NCBI GenBank assembly: GCA_946546925.1
Contig: CAMNOS010000003.1
Span: 1 to 60,819, forward strand
Direction: 5' to 3'
DNA from: an uncultured Butyrivibrio sp.
Lineage (GTDB): Bacteria > Bacillota > Clostridia > Lachnospirales > Lachnospiraceae
DNA length: 60,819 nucleotides
Below, piece after piece: positions 25,995 through 34,698 of this stretch; position 1 is the stretch's first letter; each line of letters begins with the position of its first letter. Below the pieces are notes generated by a model. The model was not told where the DNA came from and did no database searches. It was given only the letters and a program-made list of their open reading frames with translations. Both the position numbers and the translations under genes were made by a program.

Positions 25995-27305
25995 ATGGGT
26001 AAAAATCACAAGATTCTGATCGTAGACGATGAAAAAATTTCCCTCAGAATGACGGATCACATATTGTCAAGTGAGTACGATACCATCTGTGCCGCATCCG
26101 GAAAAGAAGCCATAGAGCTGTTCAAGGCAGAGCGTCCGGATCTTGTTCTCTCAGACCTGCGGATGCCTGAAATCGATGGATTTGAGCTGCAGAAAATGCT
26201 TCAGGATGAGATGGGGTTCCAGGTTCCTTTTATGTTCATGACCTCAGACAAAAAGGACGTGACTGAGAGTATCGGCTTCTCCATGGGAGCACTCGACTTT
26301 ATCCGTAAGCCCTTCAGAGCAGATGTCCTTCTAAGGCGCGTCTCCAATATACTGACAACCGTGGAACAGATCCGCGGTCTCAAAAAAGCCGCTGTCACCG
26401 ATCCCATGACAGGTCTTCTCAATAAGGCTTCTTCCCAGGAAGAGATTGATATTCTGGCAAAAGACAACATTGGCGCCCTGATGATGATCGACCTTGACAG
26501 CTTCAAGCCTGTCAACGACATCTACGGTCACGACATGGGCGATAAGATTCTGATAAGATTCTCTGAGATCATTCGCTCAGCCATACGCTCCACCGACCTT
26601 GCCGGCCGCATGGGAGGTGATGAATTCGTGGTATTCTGTAAGAATATCAACGACGAAGAAGTCATAGCAGACAAGACCAGATGGATCAATGAGCAGATCA
26701 CGCTGTCAGCAAAAGAGCTGCTGGGCGAGGACATGACCATACCCCTTGGAGCATCTATCGGATGCTCATTTGCACCGGACAATGGCAAAGACTTCCTGAC
26801 TCTTTTCAAAAAGGCAGACAAAGCCCTCTACGATGTTAAGCAAAACGGAAAGCATGGATACAAAATTTTCTCAGATCCAAAGAAAAGTGAGGAAAACGCA
26901 TCTTCAGAACCCACTGCTCTGGCAACTGCCATGATGCTCATGGGCGAAAGAAGTCCCGGAAAGGGCGCCATGGTGCTGCCCACAGAACAGTACAAGATCA
27001 TATATCAGTTTCTGTCAAGGGTTGTGGTCAACTATCAGAAAAACATCCACGTGATGCTCTTCTCAGTCAAGATCCACGGCGATCTTGATCCGGAAAAAGT
27101 CATGGAAGCCTTCGTAGAAGTGATGAAGAATTCTTTAAGACAGAGCGATGTCATTACTCCGTACGGACGAAACCAGGTCCTGCTGATACTTTTGAAGACC
27201 ACGGCAATAGATATAGATGTGGTCTCAGAAAGGATAATGATGAACTGGGATGCCAGCAAATACAGCGATATGTGCAATGTTACTTTCGAAGTAAATACTA
27301 TGTGA
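25995..27305 (+). CDS. REC-GGDEF diguanylate cyclase with a C-terminal GGDEF-like domain
   Basis: The 436-aa product has a receiver (Asp54 in LVLSDLRMPE), a GGDEF domain with the intact active site GRMGGDEFVVF, and the product-inhibition I-site RSTD five residues before it. It therefore makes c-di-GMP under phosphorylation control and feedback. Past residue ~310 is a further ~120-residue domain in which LRQSDVITPYGRNQVLLIL sits where a second, inactive GGDEF fold would have its motif; I read it as a degenerate cyclase repeat. The start has a GAGGTGA site. It is divergent from the EAL gene and ends in a shared terminator. Confidence 0.9.
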   Translation: MGKNHKILIVDDEKISLRMTDHILSSEYDTICAASGKEAIELFKAERPDLVLSDLRMPEIDGFELQKMLQDEMGFQVPFMFMTSDKKDVTESIGFSMGALDFIRKPFRADVLLRRVSNILTTVEQIRGLKKAAVTDPMTGLLNKASSQEEIDILAKDNIGALMMIDLDSFKPVNDIYGHDMGDKILIRFSEIIRSAIRSTDLAGRMGGDEFVVFCKNINDEEVIADKTRWINEQITLSAKELLGEDMTIPLGASIGCSFAPDNGKDFLTLFKKADKALYDVKQNGKHGYKIFSDPKKSEENASSEPTALATAMMLMGERSPGKGAMVLPTEQYKIIYQFLSRVVVNYQKNIHVMLFSVKIHGDLDPEKVMEAFVEVMKNSLRQSDVITPYGRNQVLLILLKTTAIDIDVVSERIMMNWDASKYSDMCNVTFEVNTM

Positions 27306-27338
27306 CGATACGATGCCGGAGTCCCGTCATATGCATTC

Positions 27339-27385
27339 AAAAAAATAACTGTTGCGGAAAAAGCTTTTCCGCAACAGTTTTTTCA
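27339..27385. terminator. Bidirectional terminator
   Basis: A 15-bp stem (AACTGTTGCGGAAAA/TTTTCCGCAACAGTT) has A-runs on the left and T6 on the right. It ends both the diguanylate cyclase gene and the convergent DUF1858 gene. Confidence 0.9.
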
Positions 27386-27697
27386 TACATTCTCGTTGTG
27401 CTCAAGAAGATAGTCATTAAGTGCATCTGTGATCTCATCGCCGTCGATTCCGTGAACCGCACATGCCTCAGCCAGCGATTCCATCTGTGATGCGGGACAG
27501 GAGATGCAGCCCATGCCGCACTCCATAAGGAATCTCGCAGCGATCGGATGCTTGGAAATAATATCTCCAACAAGCATGCTTGAATCTATGATATCGCCGC
27601 CGGCGCCCTCTGTTTCCTTCCTGATCTCTTCGTTCTCCATATTACCTGCCTCTCTTTCTGTATCACTTCCAAAGAATAAATCCTTTAATGATCCCAT
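27383..27697 (-). CDS. DUF1858 redox-disulfide protein
   Basis: The 104-aa product has a charged N-terminal tail (about 35 residues) and a DUF1858 domain with LVGDIISKHPIAARFLMECGMGCISCP, the family's CxxC-type redox disulfide motif. DUF1858 proteins accompany hybrid-cluster and Fe-S redox proteins, which fits the adjacent 4Fe-4S reductase 57 nt upstream. A good AAAAGGAG site fixes the ATG. Confidence 0.9.
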   Translation of the reverse strand: MGSLKDLFFGSDTEREAGNMENEEIRKETEGAGGDIIDSSMLVGDIISKHPIAARFLMECGMGCISCPASQMESLAEACAVHGIDGDEITDALNDYLLEHNENV

Positions 27698-27754
27698 TAT
27701 TATACTCCTTTTATGTAAAGATAAAATGCAAAATTTAAATTGCGTAAAATCATT

Positions 27755-28789
27755 TTACCCCACACTCACTTCTCCTGCAAGTACCTTTTTGTAGTCCTCG
27801 TAGTTTTTCTTAAGAAGTTCCGGAGTGCTGAGCTCATATGGACACTTTGTAGTGCAGGCTCTGCAGTTTATGCAGGTATCGATCTTGGCCATCTCCTCCT
27901 GCCACTGCCTGCTAAGCCAGGACTCTGATGGAGCACGCCTTATCATAAGGGACATCCTTGCACAGTTGTTGATCTTGATTCCCATAGGACATGGCATACA
28001 GTAACCGCACCCCCTGCAGAAATCCCCTGCCAGTTCAGCTTTTTCTTTTTCAATAAAAGAACTGATCTCAGGAGTCATTTCAGGTGTGTTGTCCATATAT
28101 GAAAGCCACTCATCAAGCTCTTTCTCGCGCTGGATACCCCAGATGGGCATAACGTTGTCAAATTCGTTCATAAACGCCATTGCAGCATCCGACCTGTTGA
28201 TCAGACCTCCTGCAAGGCCCTTCATCGCAATATATCCCATGTTGTGTTCTTTGCAGAGGCTGACAAGTTCAAGTTCCTTGTCAGATGAAAGATAGCTCAG
28301 CGGGAACTGCAGCGTTTCGTACAGATCACTCTCAATCAGTTCCCTGGCCACCATAAGCTTGTGGGCAGTTACTCCTATGTGTATGATCTTCCCCTGCTCC
28401 TTAGCCTTTTGCATGCACTCATACATGCCAGTTCCGTCACCGGGTCTGTAACACTGCCCCACCATATGAAACTGATACAGATCAATGTGGTCTGTCTGCA
28501 GGTTATTAAGTGATGTATCCAGATCCTTCCAGAAGTCCTCAGGCGTTTTGGCTGCGGTCTTGGTTGCTATGAATATTCTGTCCCTGATGCCGGATTCGCC
28601 AAAGGCTTTTCCAAGCTTTTCCTCACTGTCTGTGTAGGCCCTTGCGGTATCAAAATAAGTCATGCCGCCTTCGTAAGCCTTTCTGAGTATCCTGACCGCC
28701 TCATCCATCGATACTCTCTGTATGGGAAGTGCACCAAAGCCGTTCTGAGGCGCTGTTATACCGGTTTTACCAAGCGTGATGTTCTTCAT
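27755..28789 (-). CDS. Aldo/keto reductase with two 4Fe-4S clusters
   Basis: The 344-aa protein has an N-terminal aldo/keto reductase TIM barrel (residues 1-240; DTARAYTDSEE, IATKTAA and YQFHMVG carry the catalytic Asp/Tyr/Lys/His) and a C-terminal ferredoxin-like part with CRGCGYCMPCPMGI and CINCRACTTKCPYEL. Such fusions reduce carbonyls with electrons from ferredoxin or NAD(P)H; the substrate is unknown. It lies 18 nt after the barstar gene and 57 nt before the DUF1858 gene, in one minus-strand run. Confidence 0.9.
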   Translation of the reverse strand: MKNITLGKTGITAPQNGFGALPIQRVSMDEAVRILRKAYEGGMTYFDTARAYTDSEEKLGKAFGESGIRDRIFIATKTAAKTPEDFWKDLDTSLNNLQTDHIDLYQFHMVGQCYRPGDGTGMYECMQKAKEQGKIIHIGVTAHKLMVARELIESDLYETLQFPLSYLSSDKELELVSLCKEHNMGYIAMKGLAGGLINRSDAAMAFMNEFDNVMPIWGIQREKELDEWLSYMDNTPEMTPEISSFIEKEKAELAGDFCRGCGYCMPCPMGIKINNCARMSLMIRRAPSESWLSRQWQEEMAKIDTCINCRACTTKCPYELSTPELLKKNYEDYKKVLAGEVSVG

Positions 28790-28807
28790 AAGAAATCCTC
28801 CTTAGTT

Positions 28808-29083
28808 TCATTGAAAGAATCGTATCTTAAGTCCGTCTGTCTCTTTTGCAGCACGCTGTGCCATTTTTCGAAGCTTACCTATATAATCAGAAAGCCGGCA
28901 ATCAGCTGACGCAGCATTGTAAAAGATAATATTCCAGCCTTCACCGCATTCAGTCAGAATGTCGTAAAGCGCATCCAGATTCCGGCCGTAATAATCAGGA
29001 AGCGGAAGCTCTTTTGCAAGGAGCCCGTGGAGCTCTTCTTTTGTCGCAATACTTCTCAGATCAATGTAAAAAACTTTCTCCAT
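28808..29083 (-). CDS. Barstar-family ribonuclease inhibitor
   Basis: The 91-aa protein has the barstar layout: [39 protein letters not shown] near the N terminus, which contains the YxxNLDALxD-type region that enters the barnase active site, then IIFYNA. The internal ATG after GGAGA is preferred to the track start 16 codons earlier. It directly follows the barnase gene (66 nt), so it is the matching immunity protein, acting in the cytoplasm while the enzyme is exported. Confidence 0.9.
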   Translation of the reverse strand: MEKVFYIDLRSIATKEELHGLLAKELPLPDYYGRNLDALYDILTECGEGWNIIFYNAASADCRLSDYIGKLRKMAQRAAKETDGLKIRFFQ

Positions 29084-29149
29084 ATTTTCTCCATATTTCA
29101 AAGATCCTGTACAGCCTAAGAAACAAAACATTAAAGCTTACACTAATGC

Positions 29150-29956
29150 TCAGGGCTCATACAGAAGTTCAAACGACTCATAGTGGTCATCAGTGTAATA
29201 AATGTAGCCGTCATCGGAATAGATTATGCGCTTTGCCCCGCGCTTGCTTTTGCCAAGAGTATCTATATCGCACTCCCGGTATTCCCGATCTTCAGGCAAA
29301 AGCCCCTCATAGTTGCCAAAGTAATCGCCTCCAATGCACTTGCCCGGCGCGAATTCTTCCAGACCACCTCCGCTCCAGCCCAGCTTTTTGGCCTGTTTCT
29401 TGGTGATAAAATTAGAAGGAAGTCTGCCGTATGTGTGTATATAAAGAGCCACGTCTTCCTTGGTAGTGTAGGAGCCGCCCTCGTCAGGAACAGGCTCTTT
29501 GGCGGAAGTGCCATCCGAAAACGCAGAGTTCTTCGCATCCGCATAGCCTGACGCCGCATCCGCCTCCGACATGTTATTGTTTCCGGAATCAGTTGCATTG
29601 TTCTTCCCAGACCCTGACGTAGCTTGACTTCCCAGTTCTGCTGCACTGTCCTTTCCATACTCGGCCGAAGCTTCACTGCCGGGTTCTGCAGCACTTTCAT
29701 CTGTGCCACCGGTATCAAGTTCGAACTCGAATGTGGACGATGCGCCTGCCGATTCTTCTGAAACAGACTGCACATTTAATGCAGCATCTGCAGCTATCTG
29801 CTCTGCGCTGTTCTTCCTTCCGCATCCGGAAAGTGAAATGCACAGCACCATAACAAGTACAAAGGGAAGCAGATTGCCTTTTATAACCCGCCCAATGGAG
29901 CCATCAAGCCTTATCCTTCGTCGTGTATTTTCAATTATTCCGCTCATGTCAATCAT
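29150..29956 (-). CDS. Barnase-like guanyl-specific ribonuclease with lipoprotein signal
   Basis: The C-terminal ~110 residues match barnase: YIHTYGRLPSNFITKKQAKKLGW, then GKCIGGDYFGN and EGLLP, then catalytic Glu in YRECDID, Arg in AKRIIYS and His in TDDHYESF. Residues 1-46 are a basic then hydrophobic signal ending in the lipobox CISLSGC, and a ~110-residue low-complexity linker of Ser, Ala, Glu and Asn joins the two, so the RNase is likely tethered to the outside of the cell. It is a complete enzyme. The gene precedes its barstar inhibitor. Usual barnases are freely secreted, which makes the anchor unusual. Confidence 0.9.
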   Translation of the reverse strand: MIDMSGIIENTRRRIRLDGSIGRVIKGNLLPFVLVMVLCISLSGCGRKNSAEQIAADAALNVQSVSEESAGASSTFEFELDTGGTDESAAEPGSEASAEYGKDSAAELGSQATSGSGKNNATDSGNNNMSEADAASGYADAKNSAFSDGTSAKEPVPDEGGSYTTKEDVALYIHTYGRLPSNFITKKQAKKLGWSGGGLEEFAPGKCIGGDYFGNYEGLLPEDREYRECDIDTLGKSKRGAKRIIYSDDGYIYYTDDHYESFELLYEP

Positions 29957-30016
29957 AATGTCTCTCTAAGTTATATTCCAAATCAGATCATATCCCAACA
30001 TCCAAAAAAGACACAT

Positions 30017-31174
30017 TCAGCCCAGTACAGCTCTTACAACCTCATCAGCCCGCGCAGACAGTTCTGAGGCAAGCTGTGCGTCAATGTCCCTGACCCATGG
30101 ATTCTTATGTGAATCATCTAAAGCGTGAGCACTGCCGTCTTCAGATATTGTGCTGCAGGCGCCATCCCCGGAAGATAGAATTGTTGTTCCATATTCGCCG
30201 TAAAACGTTAAAGGCTCATCTTTGGTTATTCCGCCCCAGCCAGAAAACCGCTCAGGGGCTATACTTGCATCCATTTCGCAGTCAATGAAAACAGTCCTTG
30301 CCTCTTCCCTCCAGGGACGTCCCAAAAAGACGCTTCCATCCTCACAGCCCGGAGCGCCGTATATCCTGCAGTTCCTGAAAACAAAGCCGAGGTTTTCAGA
30401 AAGTCCGCAGGCCGCTGTTATATATCCGTTTATAAGCCGCTCGGTGACATCTATCTGATCCTTGTCAAGTCTGCCCTCATGCGCCCCTGAATCCTTCATT
30501 GTAAGATCACCGGTCTTTGAAGCTGATACCGCTTCATTACTGCTCTGTGAAATACTCTCTACGGCAGTCCTTCTCCGATCATGCATCCTGTCATTGCAGA
30601 TGATCTCACATCCATCAAACACAGCGTCCGCGCCGCCAAAGATGAAGTCCACGTCCCCCGTAATATGGCAGTTCTTGTAGTACTGCTTCGTAAGGCGCCT
30701 TTCGGTCATAAGTCTGGGCCCCATAAAACCGTTCTTCTGCCTTGCACTCACAGGGAGCGGTGCACAGAAGAGCGTATCCTGGCAGCCTGTCATCTCAACA
30801 TTCTCAAAAAGGCACAGATCCGCATCAGCATAGACAGCAACAGCCTGGCCCACAACCCTGCCGTCGCCTGCACTGTTTTTGATCGTCATGTTCCTGACAC
30901 AGACTCTCCCGCCGCCAAAGAACGCAGTATAACTTCTGAAGGTCCCGCGCTTTGAGCCGTCCTCCATAACTTCGTTGGCATAGTCATCAAAATCTATCAC
31001 GGTTTTGTCGATTCCTGCTCCAATAAAGGTAATATCTCTTTTTTCGCAAAAGAGCTTCTCTCTGAATACACCTTCTCCAATGATTATCTCAGCCTTCTCT
31101 TCATAAGGAACCGCATTGATTGCTTCCTGTACTGTAGAGAAATCTCCACCGCTCTTTTCAACCCGTATCTGCAT
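30017..31174 (-). CDS. Pectinesterase
   Basis: The 385-aa right-handed beta-helix protein is a carbohydrate esterase family 8 pectin methylesterase, removing methyl groups from homogalacturonan. Family marks are GDFSTVQEAINAV, GQAVAVYAD, CQDTLF, DFIFGGADAVFDGCEI (catalytic Asp) and LGRPW (Arg). There is an insert of about 45 residues after DFIFG (RMHDRRRTAVESISQSS...) with low-complexity character, and no signal peptide, so it probably acts on imported oligomers. It follows the GH28 gene by 67 nt on the same strand. Confidence 0.9.
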   Translation of the reverse strand: MQIRVEKSGGDFSTVQEAINAVPYEEKAEIIIGEGVFREKLFCEKRDITFIGAGIDKTVIDFDDYANEVMEDGSKRGTFRSYTAFFGGGRVCVRNMTIKNSAGDGRVVGQAVAVYADADLCLFENVEMTGCQDTLFCAPLPVSARQKNGFMGPRLMTERRLTKQYYKNCHITGDVDFIFGGADAVFDGCEIICNDRMHDRRRTAVESISQSSNEAVSASKTGDLTMKDSGAHEGRLDKDQIDVTERLINGYITAACGLSENLGFVFRNCRIYGAPGCEDGSVFLGRPWREEARTVFIDCEMDASIAPERFSGWGGITKDEPLTFYGEYGTTILSSGDGACSTISEDGSAHALDDSHKNPWVRDIDAQLASELSARADEVVRAVLG

Positions 31175-31241
31175 ATATTATCTACTCCGTTTGCATAAGG
31201 CTCTGGTTCTCGCCCTTGGAAAATCCGCCAATTAACCGCCG

Positions 31242-32804
31242 TCAGTTCATGTACTTCACATCAGTAAGTTCTGACTTCTCGACATTTATAAGCTCAGGAG
31301 CATCATCTGCGCTGCCCTTGATCTCAACGTTTTTCAGCACCAGTTCTCTGACATTCTTGGCGTAGATACTTCTCCCGCTCATCTTATCAAAATTGTCCAT
31401 CATGACAGGTGTCTCCGGAACCCTCTCACCTTCAGGCAGGAACGAAAGCCTGATGTTTTCAAAAGAGAGCCTTCCGATAGGACTCTCCGGAAGCCCCACG
31501 CCGCAGAGCATGCAGGCACTTACACCGGTACACTCTATATTTCTTCCTGCTATTGTTCCTATAGAAGGGGTCATCTCATCAACAGGCGCAGGATTCTGAT
31601 TCTGAACATAGTCGCTGTGCCCGTCCGGATCACAGAAATAGAACATATTCACAGTAAATGGCATATGCACGCCGTCCATAATGATGTTCTCAAAGAGGAT
31701 GTCGTCGAGAACAGATCTCTCGCCTCTTCCCCGCCTCGTCTTTATACGAAGCCCTCTGTCAGTTCCGTCAAAGACGCACTTTGAAACCCTGACGTTTCTC
31801 ACACCGCCTGCAGCCTCGGAGCCGACAGTGACGCTTCCGTGCCCTCTCTCAAATCTGCAGTTGCGGATATACACATCCTCCGTCACCTTATGATGCTTAA
31901 GACTCATGTAGTATTTGCCGCTCTTGATGGCCATGCAGTCATCACCCACTGAGATGACTGTTCCAAGCACAAGAACATTCCTGCAGCTCTCAGGGTCCAG
32001 ACCGTCAGTATTGGGTGAATCCGACGGATTATTGATGTAGAGATTAAGAAAAGAAATGTCCTCACAATAGTAGGGATGCACAGTCCAGCAGGGTGAATTC
32101 ATCACCTTGATATTCTGCAGTCTTACATTTCTGCATCTGGAAAGGAAAATGTCATTGGGCCTCCATGCACATCTCTTTACTTTGGGTTTGACCCACCAGT
32201 CAGAGTTCTGCGCATTTCCGTCTATAGTTCCCGGTCCGATGATATTGAGATTCTCAGCATCTATAGCCGTTATCAGCGATGCAAACATATCCAGGGGATT
32301 GCCTTCCCAGGTTCCAAGGTTGTATTCTCCCTTTTCATCTGTCGTCATGGTCATTCCCGGCAGCACCGGATAATGATTCCTGTCTGTATCTCCCAGGATA
32401 CGAGCTCCTTCATCGATAAACAGCGTCATGTCGCTCTTTAGGAAAAGAGCTGCTGAGAGGTAATCTCCTGCCGGAAGGTATACTGTGCCCGCCTTGGGAC
32501 AGCATGCAATTGCAGCCTGAATGGCCGCTGTGTCACTGGTGATGCCGTCTCCTTTGGCCCCAAATTTCCTTACATCAAGAAGCACAGACTCGTGCTCGGT
32601 CACAAACTCTTTTTCGCAGTCACCGATCCTGATCACATATTTTGTATCAGGCAAAAGACCTGCTACTGTCAGGACATTCCGGTCGGTACACAGGCTCTTT
32701 TGCCCGTTAATAAATACCTCAAACTCCTCGTCCTGTTTAAAAATGCTCTCTGAAACAAGCTCCACCGTCACACTTCTGTTAAATACTTCAACTATGTTAA
32801 ACAT
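31242..32804 (-). CDS. Polygalacturonase-type glycoside hydrolase family 28
   Basis: The 520-aa enzyme is a GH28 polygalacturonase. Conserved motifs are NTDGLDPESC, GDDCMAIKSG (catalytic aspartates), GHGSVTVGSE and RIKTRRGRG. The N-terminal ~75 residues form a small fibronectin-like domain common in exo-acting members, so it is likely an exo-polygalacturonase. No secretion signal is seen, which together with the unsecreted pectinesterase suggests intracellular breakdown of pectin oligomers. The start is the ATG after GGAGGG; the track begins at a TTG 4 codons earlier. Confidence 0.93.
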   Translation of the reverse strand: MFNIVEVFNRSVTVELVSESIFKQDEEFEVFINGQKSLCTDRNVLTVAGLLPDTKYVIRIGDCEKEFVTEHESVLLDVRKFGAKGDGITSDTAAIQAAIACCPKAGTVYLPAGDYLSAALFLKSDMTLFIDEGARILGDTDRNHYPVLPGMTMTTDEKGEYNLGTWEGNPLDMFASLITAIDAENLNIIGPGTIDGNAQNSDWWVKPKVKRCAWRPNDIFLSRCRNVRLQNIKVMNSPCWTVHPYYCEDISFLNLYINNPSDSPNTDGLDPESCRNVLVLGTVISVGDDCMAIKSGKYYMSLKHHKVTEDVYIRNCRFERGHGSVTVGSEAAGGVRNVRVSKCVFDGTDRGLRIKTRRGRGERSVLDDILFENIIMDGVHMPFTVNMFYFCDPDGHSDYVQNQNPAPVDEMTPSIGTIAGRNIECTGVSACMLCGVGLPESPIGRLSFENIRLSFLPEGERVPETPVMMDNFDKMSGRSIYAKNVRELVLKNVEIKGSADDAPELINVEKSELTDVKYMN

Positions 32805-32820
32805 CGCGCCCTCCAATAAA

Positions 32821-32863
32821 AAACTGTGCTATCATTAAAAAAATCATAGCACAGTTTATAGTA
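32821..32863 (-). terminator. Terminator between the alpha/beta hydrolase and GH28 genes
   Basis: A 12-bp perfect stem (AAACTGTGCTAT/ATAGCACAGTTT) is followed on the minus strand by T-rich sequence. It ends the hydrolase transcript 5-20 bp before the GH28 ribosome site. Confidence 0.85.
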
Positions 32864-32897
32864 AAATCCTTGTAAAAAAATGAAGAAAAACTATGAG

Positions 32898-33710
32898 TTA
32901 TTGGCATATCCATTCATCTATGATCCGGGCAGTTATATCAAGCTGTTCCTGGTTGGTTATAGCAGGCTCTCCATCATTCTCCTGTATACCGTAACTGCCG
33001 AAATATGAGTGGATCCCGCCTTCTATTACTTCCTCTCTGGCATCCCCGGGCCAGTAGGATCTGCTCTTCTCATAATTCTCCATATTGAGCACTCCGTCGT
33101 TGGATCCCCTGATCGATATAAACCTAAGTGTCGTACCAGACAGATCGTCTGCGGGATATGAAGCGCAGAGTATAAGCCCTTTAAAGCCGCCTACCAGGTC
33201 TCCCCTATCGTTTTTTGCTTTATCAGCAAGATAATTTGCAGCCGCGACGCCCCCAAGTGAATGTCCTGCCAGATACCAGTCAAGCCCGTTCACAAGAGCC
33301 ATCTCATCTGCATATTTCCTGCGTATATCATCAATGGCATCAACGTTCAGAAACGCAAGATTGCCTCTCATCCTGGGGATCACACAGATATACCCCATAT
33401 CCGACAGCTCATACATAAGGCTGCTGTAGGCCGAATACTCAACCTTGCCACCGGGATAGAAGACTACAACAGCCTTGACATCATGGTCTGCAGGAATAAA
33501 TACCGTCCCGGTCTCGTCTGTATATGCAGTCACGCTATCACCGATCAGATCTGCAATTTCTTGAATTGTCCCTGTATCAGCAGCGTAATAATCACTCGTA
33601 TATATCCTGAATGCTGCGAAAAGAGCTATAGCAACTACTATCAGCACAGCAAGTACAATACCAATGACTCTTTTTACACTTATCTTTTTTTTCAAAAGAG
33701 ATATCACCAA
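32898..33710 (-). CDS. Membrane-anchored alpha/beta hydrolase
   Basis: The 270-aa protein has one N-terminal membrane helix (about residues 14-35) and an alpha/beta-hydrolase domain with the nucleophile elbow AGHSLGGVAA and a C-terminal catalytic histidine region (GGIHSYFGSYG). It is probably a surface-facing esterase or lipase; the substrate is unknown. It starts 3 nt after the stop of the 177-residue SWQG-family gene, so the two are probably cotranscribed. Confidence 0.85.
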   Translation of the reverse strand: MVISLLKKKISVKRVIGIVLAVLIVVAIALFAAFRIYTSDYYAADTGTIQEIADLIGDSVTAYTDETGTVFIPADHDVKAVVVFYPGGKVEYSAYSSLMYELSDMGYICVIPRMRGNLAFLNVDAIDDIRRKYADEMALVNGLDWYLAGHSLGGVAAANYLADKAKNDRGDLVGGFKGLILCASYPADDLSGTTLRFISIRGSNDGVLNMENYEKSRSYWPGDAREEVIEGGIHSYFGSYGIQENDGEPAITNQEQLDITARIIDEWICQ

Positions 33711-33713
33711 CCC

Positions 33714-34232
33714 TTATCCGGAAACAATCCTGTCAATTATTCTTATCAGTTCAAGAGCACTGTTAAAATCCAGCTGCTCATCCTTCTCTTTGATGATAAC
33801 ATGCCCCTGCCATGAAGCGTCCTGCCTGTACACGACCTGAACCACAAATGTTCCGAGTGCCCCCTTCTTATTCTGGACGTTTCGCACTCCGCACTTCTCT
33901 GCAATGATATCTATTGGAAGTTTGTCTCCATGAGCGGGTTTCTTTCTCTTTAATTCGTCTCTGTCCTTCTTGTCAAACTTTCGTGCAGCAAGTCCTCTCT
34001 GAGGAAAATCCCACTCATCAAAAAGAGCTTCCATCTTTACCATAAGATCGGCAGTCCCGTCAAAAGAAACAGGATCATCCGCATACTGATGATAAAGAAG
34101 GCCCTGATAGTCAGCATTCTGGTTGTCCTCTATACAGATGCAGATCAGATTTCTTGCAAATAACATGTGCTTGCTGTCACTCATAATTCTCGCCATATTC
34201 CTTTTTCTGAAAAATTCAATTATTTTGTCCAT
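33714..34232 (-). CDS. Two-domain member of the SWQG/FRSALEL small-protein family
   Basis: The product (172 aa from the ATG of MDKIIEFF) has two related domains. The C-terminal one (TFVVQVVYRQDASWQGHVI...FNSALELIRIIDRIV) clearly matches the three small proteins at 34.3, 41.1 and 41.5 kb. The N-terminal one (LICICIEDNQNADYQGLLY...LMVKMEALFDE) has the same pattern less well kept. A Lys/Arg-rich linker joins them. An extended -10 (TGGTATACT) lies so close to the first ATG that translation may begin further in, at MARIMSDSK. No known family; no signal peptide. Confidence 0.7.
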   Translation of the reverse strand: MDKIIEFFRKRNMARIMSDSKHMLFARNLICICIEDNQNADYQGLLYHQYADDPVSFDGTADLMVKMEALFDEWDFPQRGLAARKFDKKDRDELKRKKPAHGDKLPIDIIAEKCGVRNVQNKKGALGTFVVQVVYRQDASWQGHVIIKEKDEQLDFNSALELIRIIDRIVSG

Positions 34233-34280
34233 TACAGTATACCACAAGTGGGCATATTTCCCGCATTAAAATCAGAAAAC

Positions 34281-34319
34281 ACGGCAAGCCGCGTGACAAA
34301 AATCTACGCGGCTTGCCGT
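34281..34319 (-). terminator. Terminator of the 58-aa gene
   Basis: A 13-bp perfect stem (ACGGCAAGCCGCG and its complement) followed on the minus strand by a T-rich stretch. Confidence 0.75.
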
Positions 34320-34342
34320 CCATCCTATATAAACCCAACACA

Positions 34343-34519
34343 CTAAATCTGCTCCGACTCCGAACCAGCCTCCAGCGCCTCATCCATGTGCTTCAATAGC
34401 TCCAGTGGACTTCTGAAGGTCTCTGTGACTCCTTCGTCTGCCCAAGTCACCTTACCATTCCATGAAGCATCATCCGTGTTATCAACTTTAATAACGAAAG
34501 TGCCTTTCTTCCTGTTCAT
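34343..34519 (-). CDS. 58-aa SWQG/FRSALEL-family protein (missed by the ORF track)
   Basis: This 58-codon gene is below the track's cutoff. It reads MNRKKGTFVIKVDNTDDASW, then NGKVTWADE, then FRSPLELLKHMDEALE, and so belongs with the proteins at 41079 and 41523 and with the C-terminal domain at 33714. A weak ribosome site (AAGGGA) precedes the ATG. It lies in the same strand and between two terminators, 180 nt downstream of the giant surface-protein gene. The shared residues show that it is a real gene. Function unknown. Confidence 0.8.
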   Translation of the reverse strand: MNRKKGTFVIKVDNTDDASWNGKVTWADEGVTETFRSPLELLKHMDEALEAGSESEQI

Positions 34520-34614
34520 AGAATGTCCCTTTCCTTATAACAAAATGATACTCCGGGGCGCATCATATAAATAATCATAGCAGAGAATATTTTTGCAATT
34601 TTGTCTTAAAAAAA

Positions 34615-34658
34615 AATAAAATAAGGCGCCGGATCCATAATGCCGGTCCGGCGCCTTT
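34615..34658 (-). terminator. Terminator of the giant surface-protein gene
   Basis: A 9-bp GC-rich stem (GGCGCCGGA/TCCGGCGCC) is followed on the minus strand by TTATTTTATTTTTTTTTT. Confidence 0.9.
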
Positions 34659-34698
34659 GATTAACTATTCCGAGTACTGAGCATATAAGCTTTCTATA

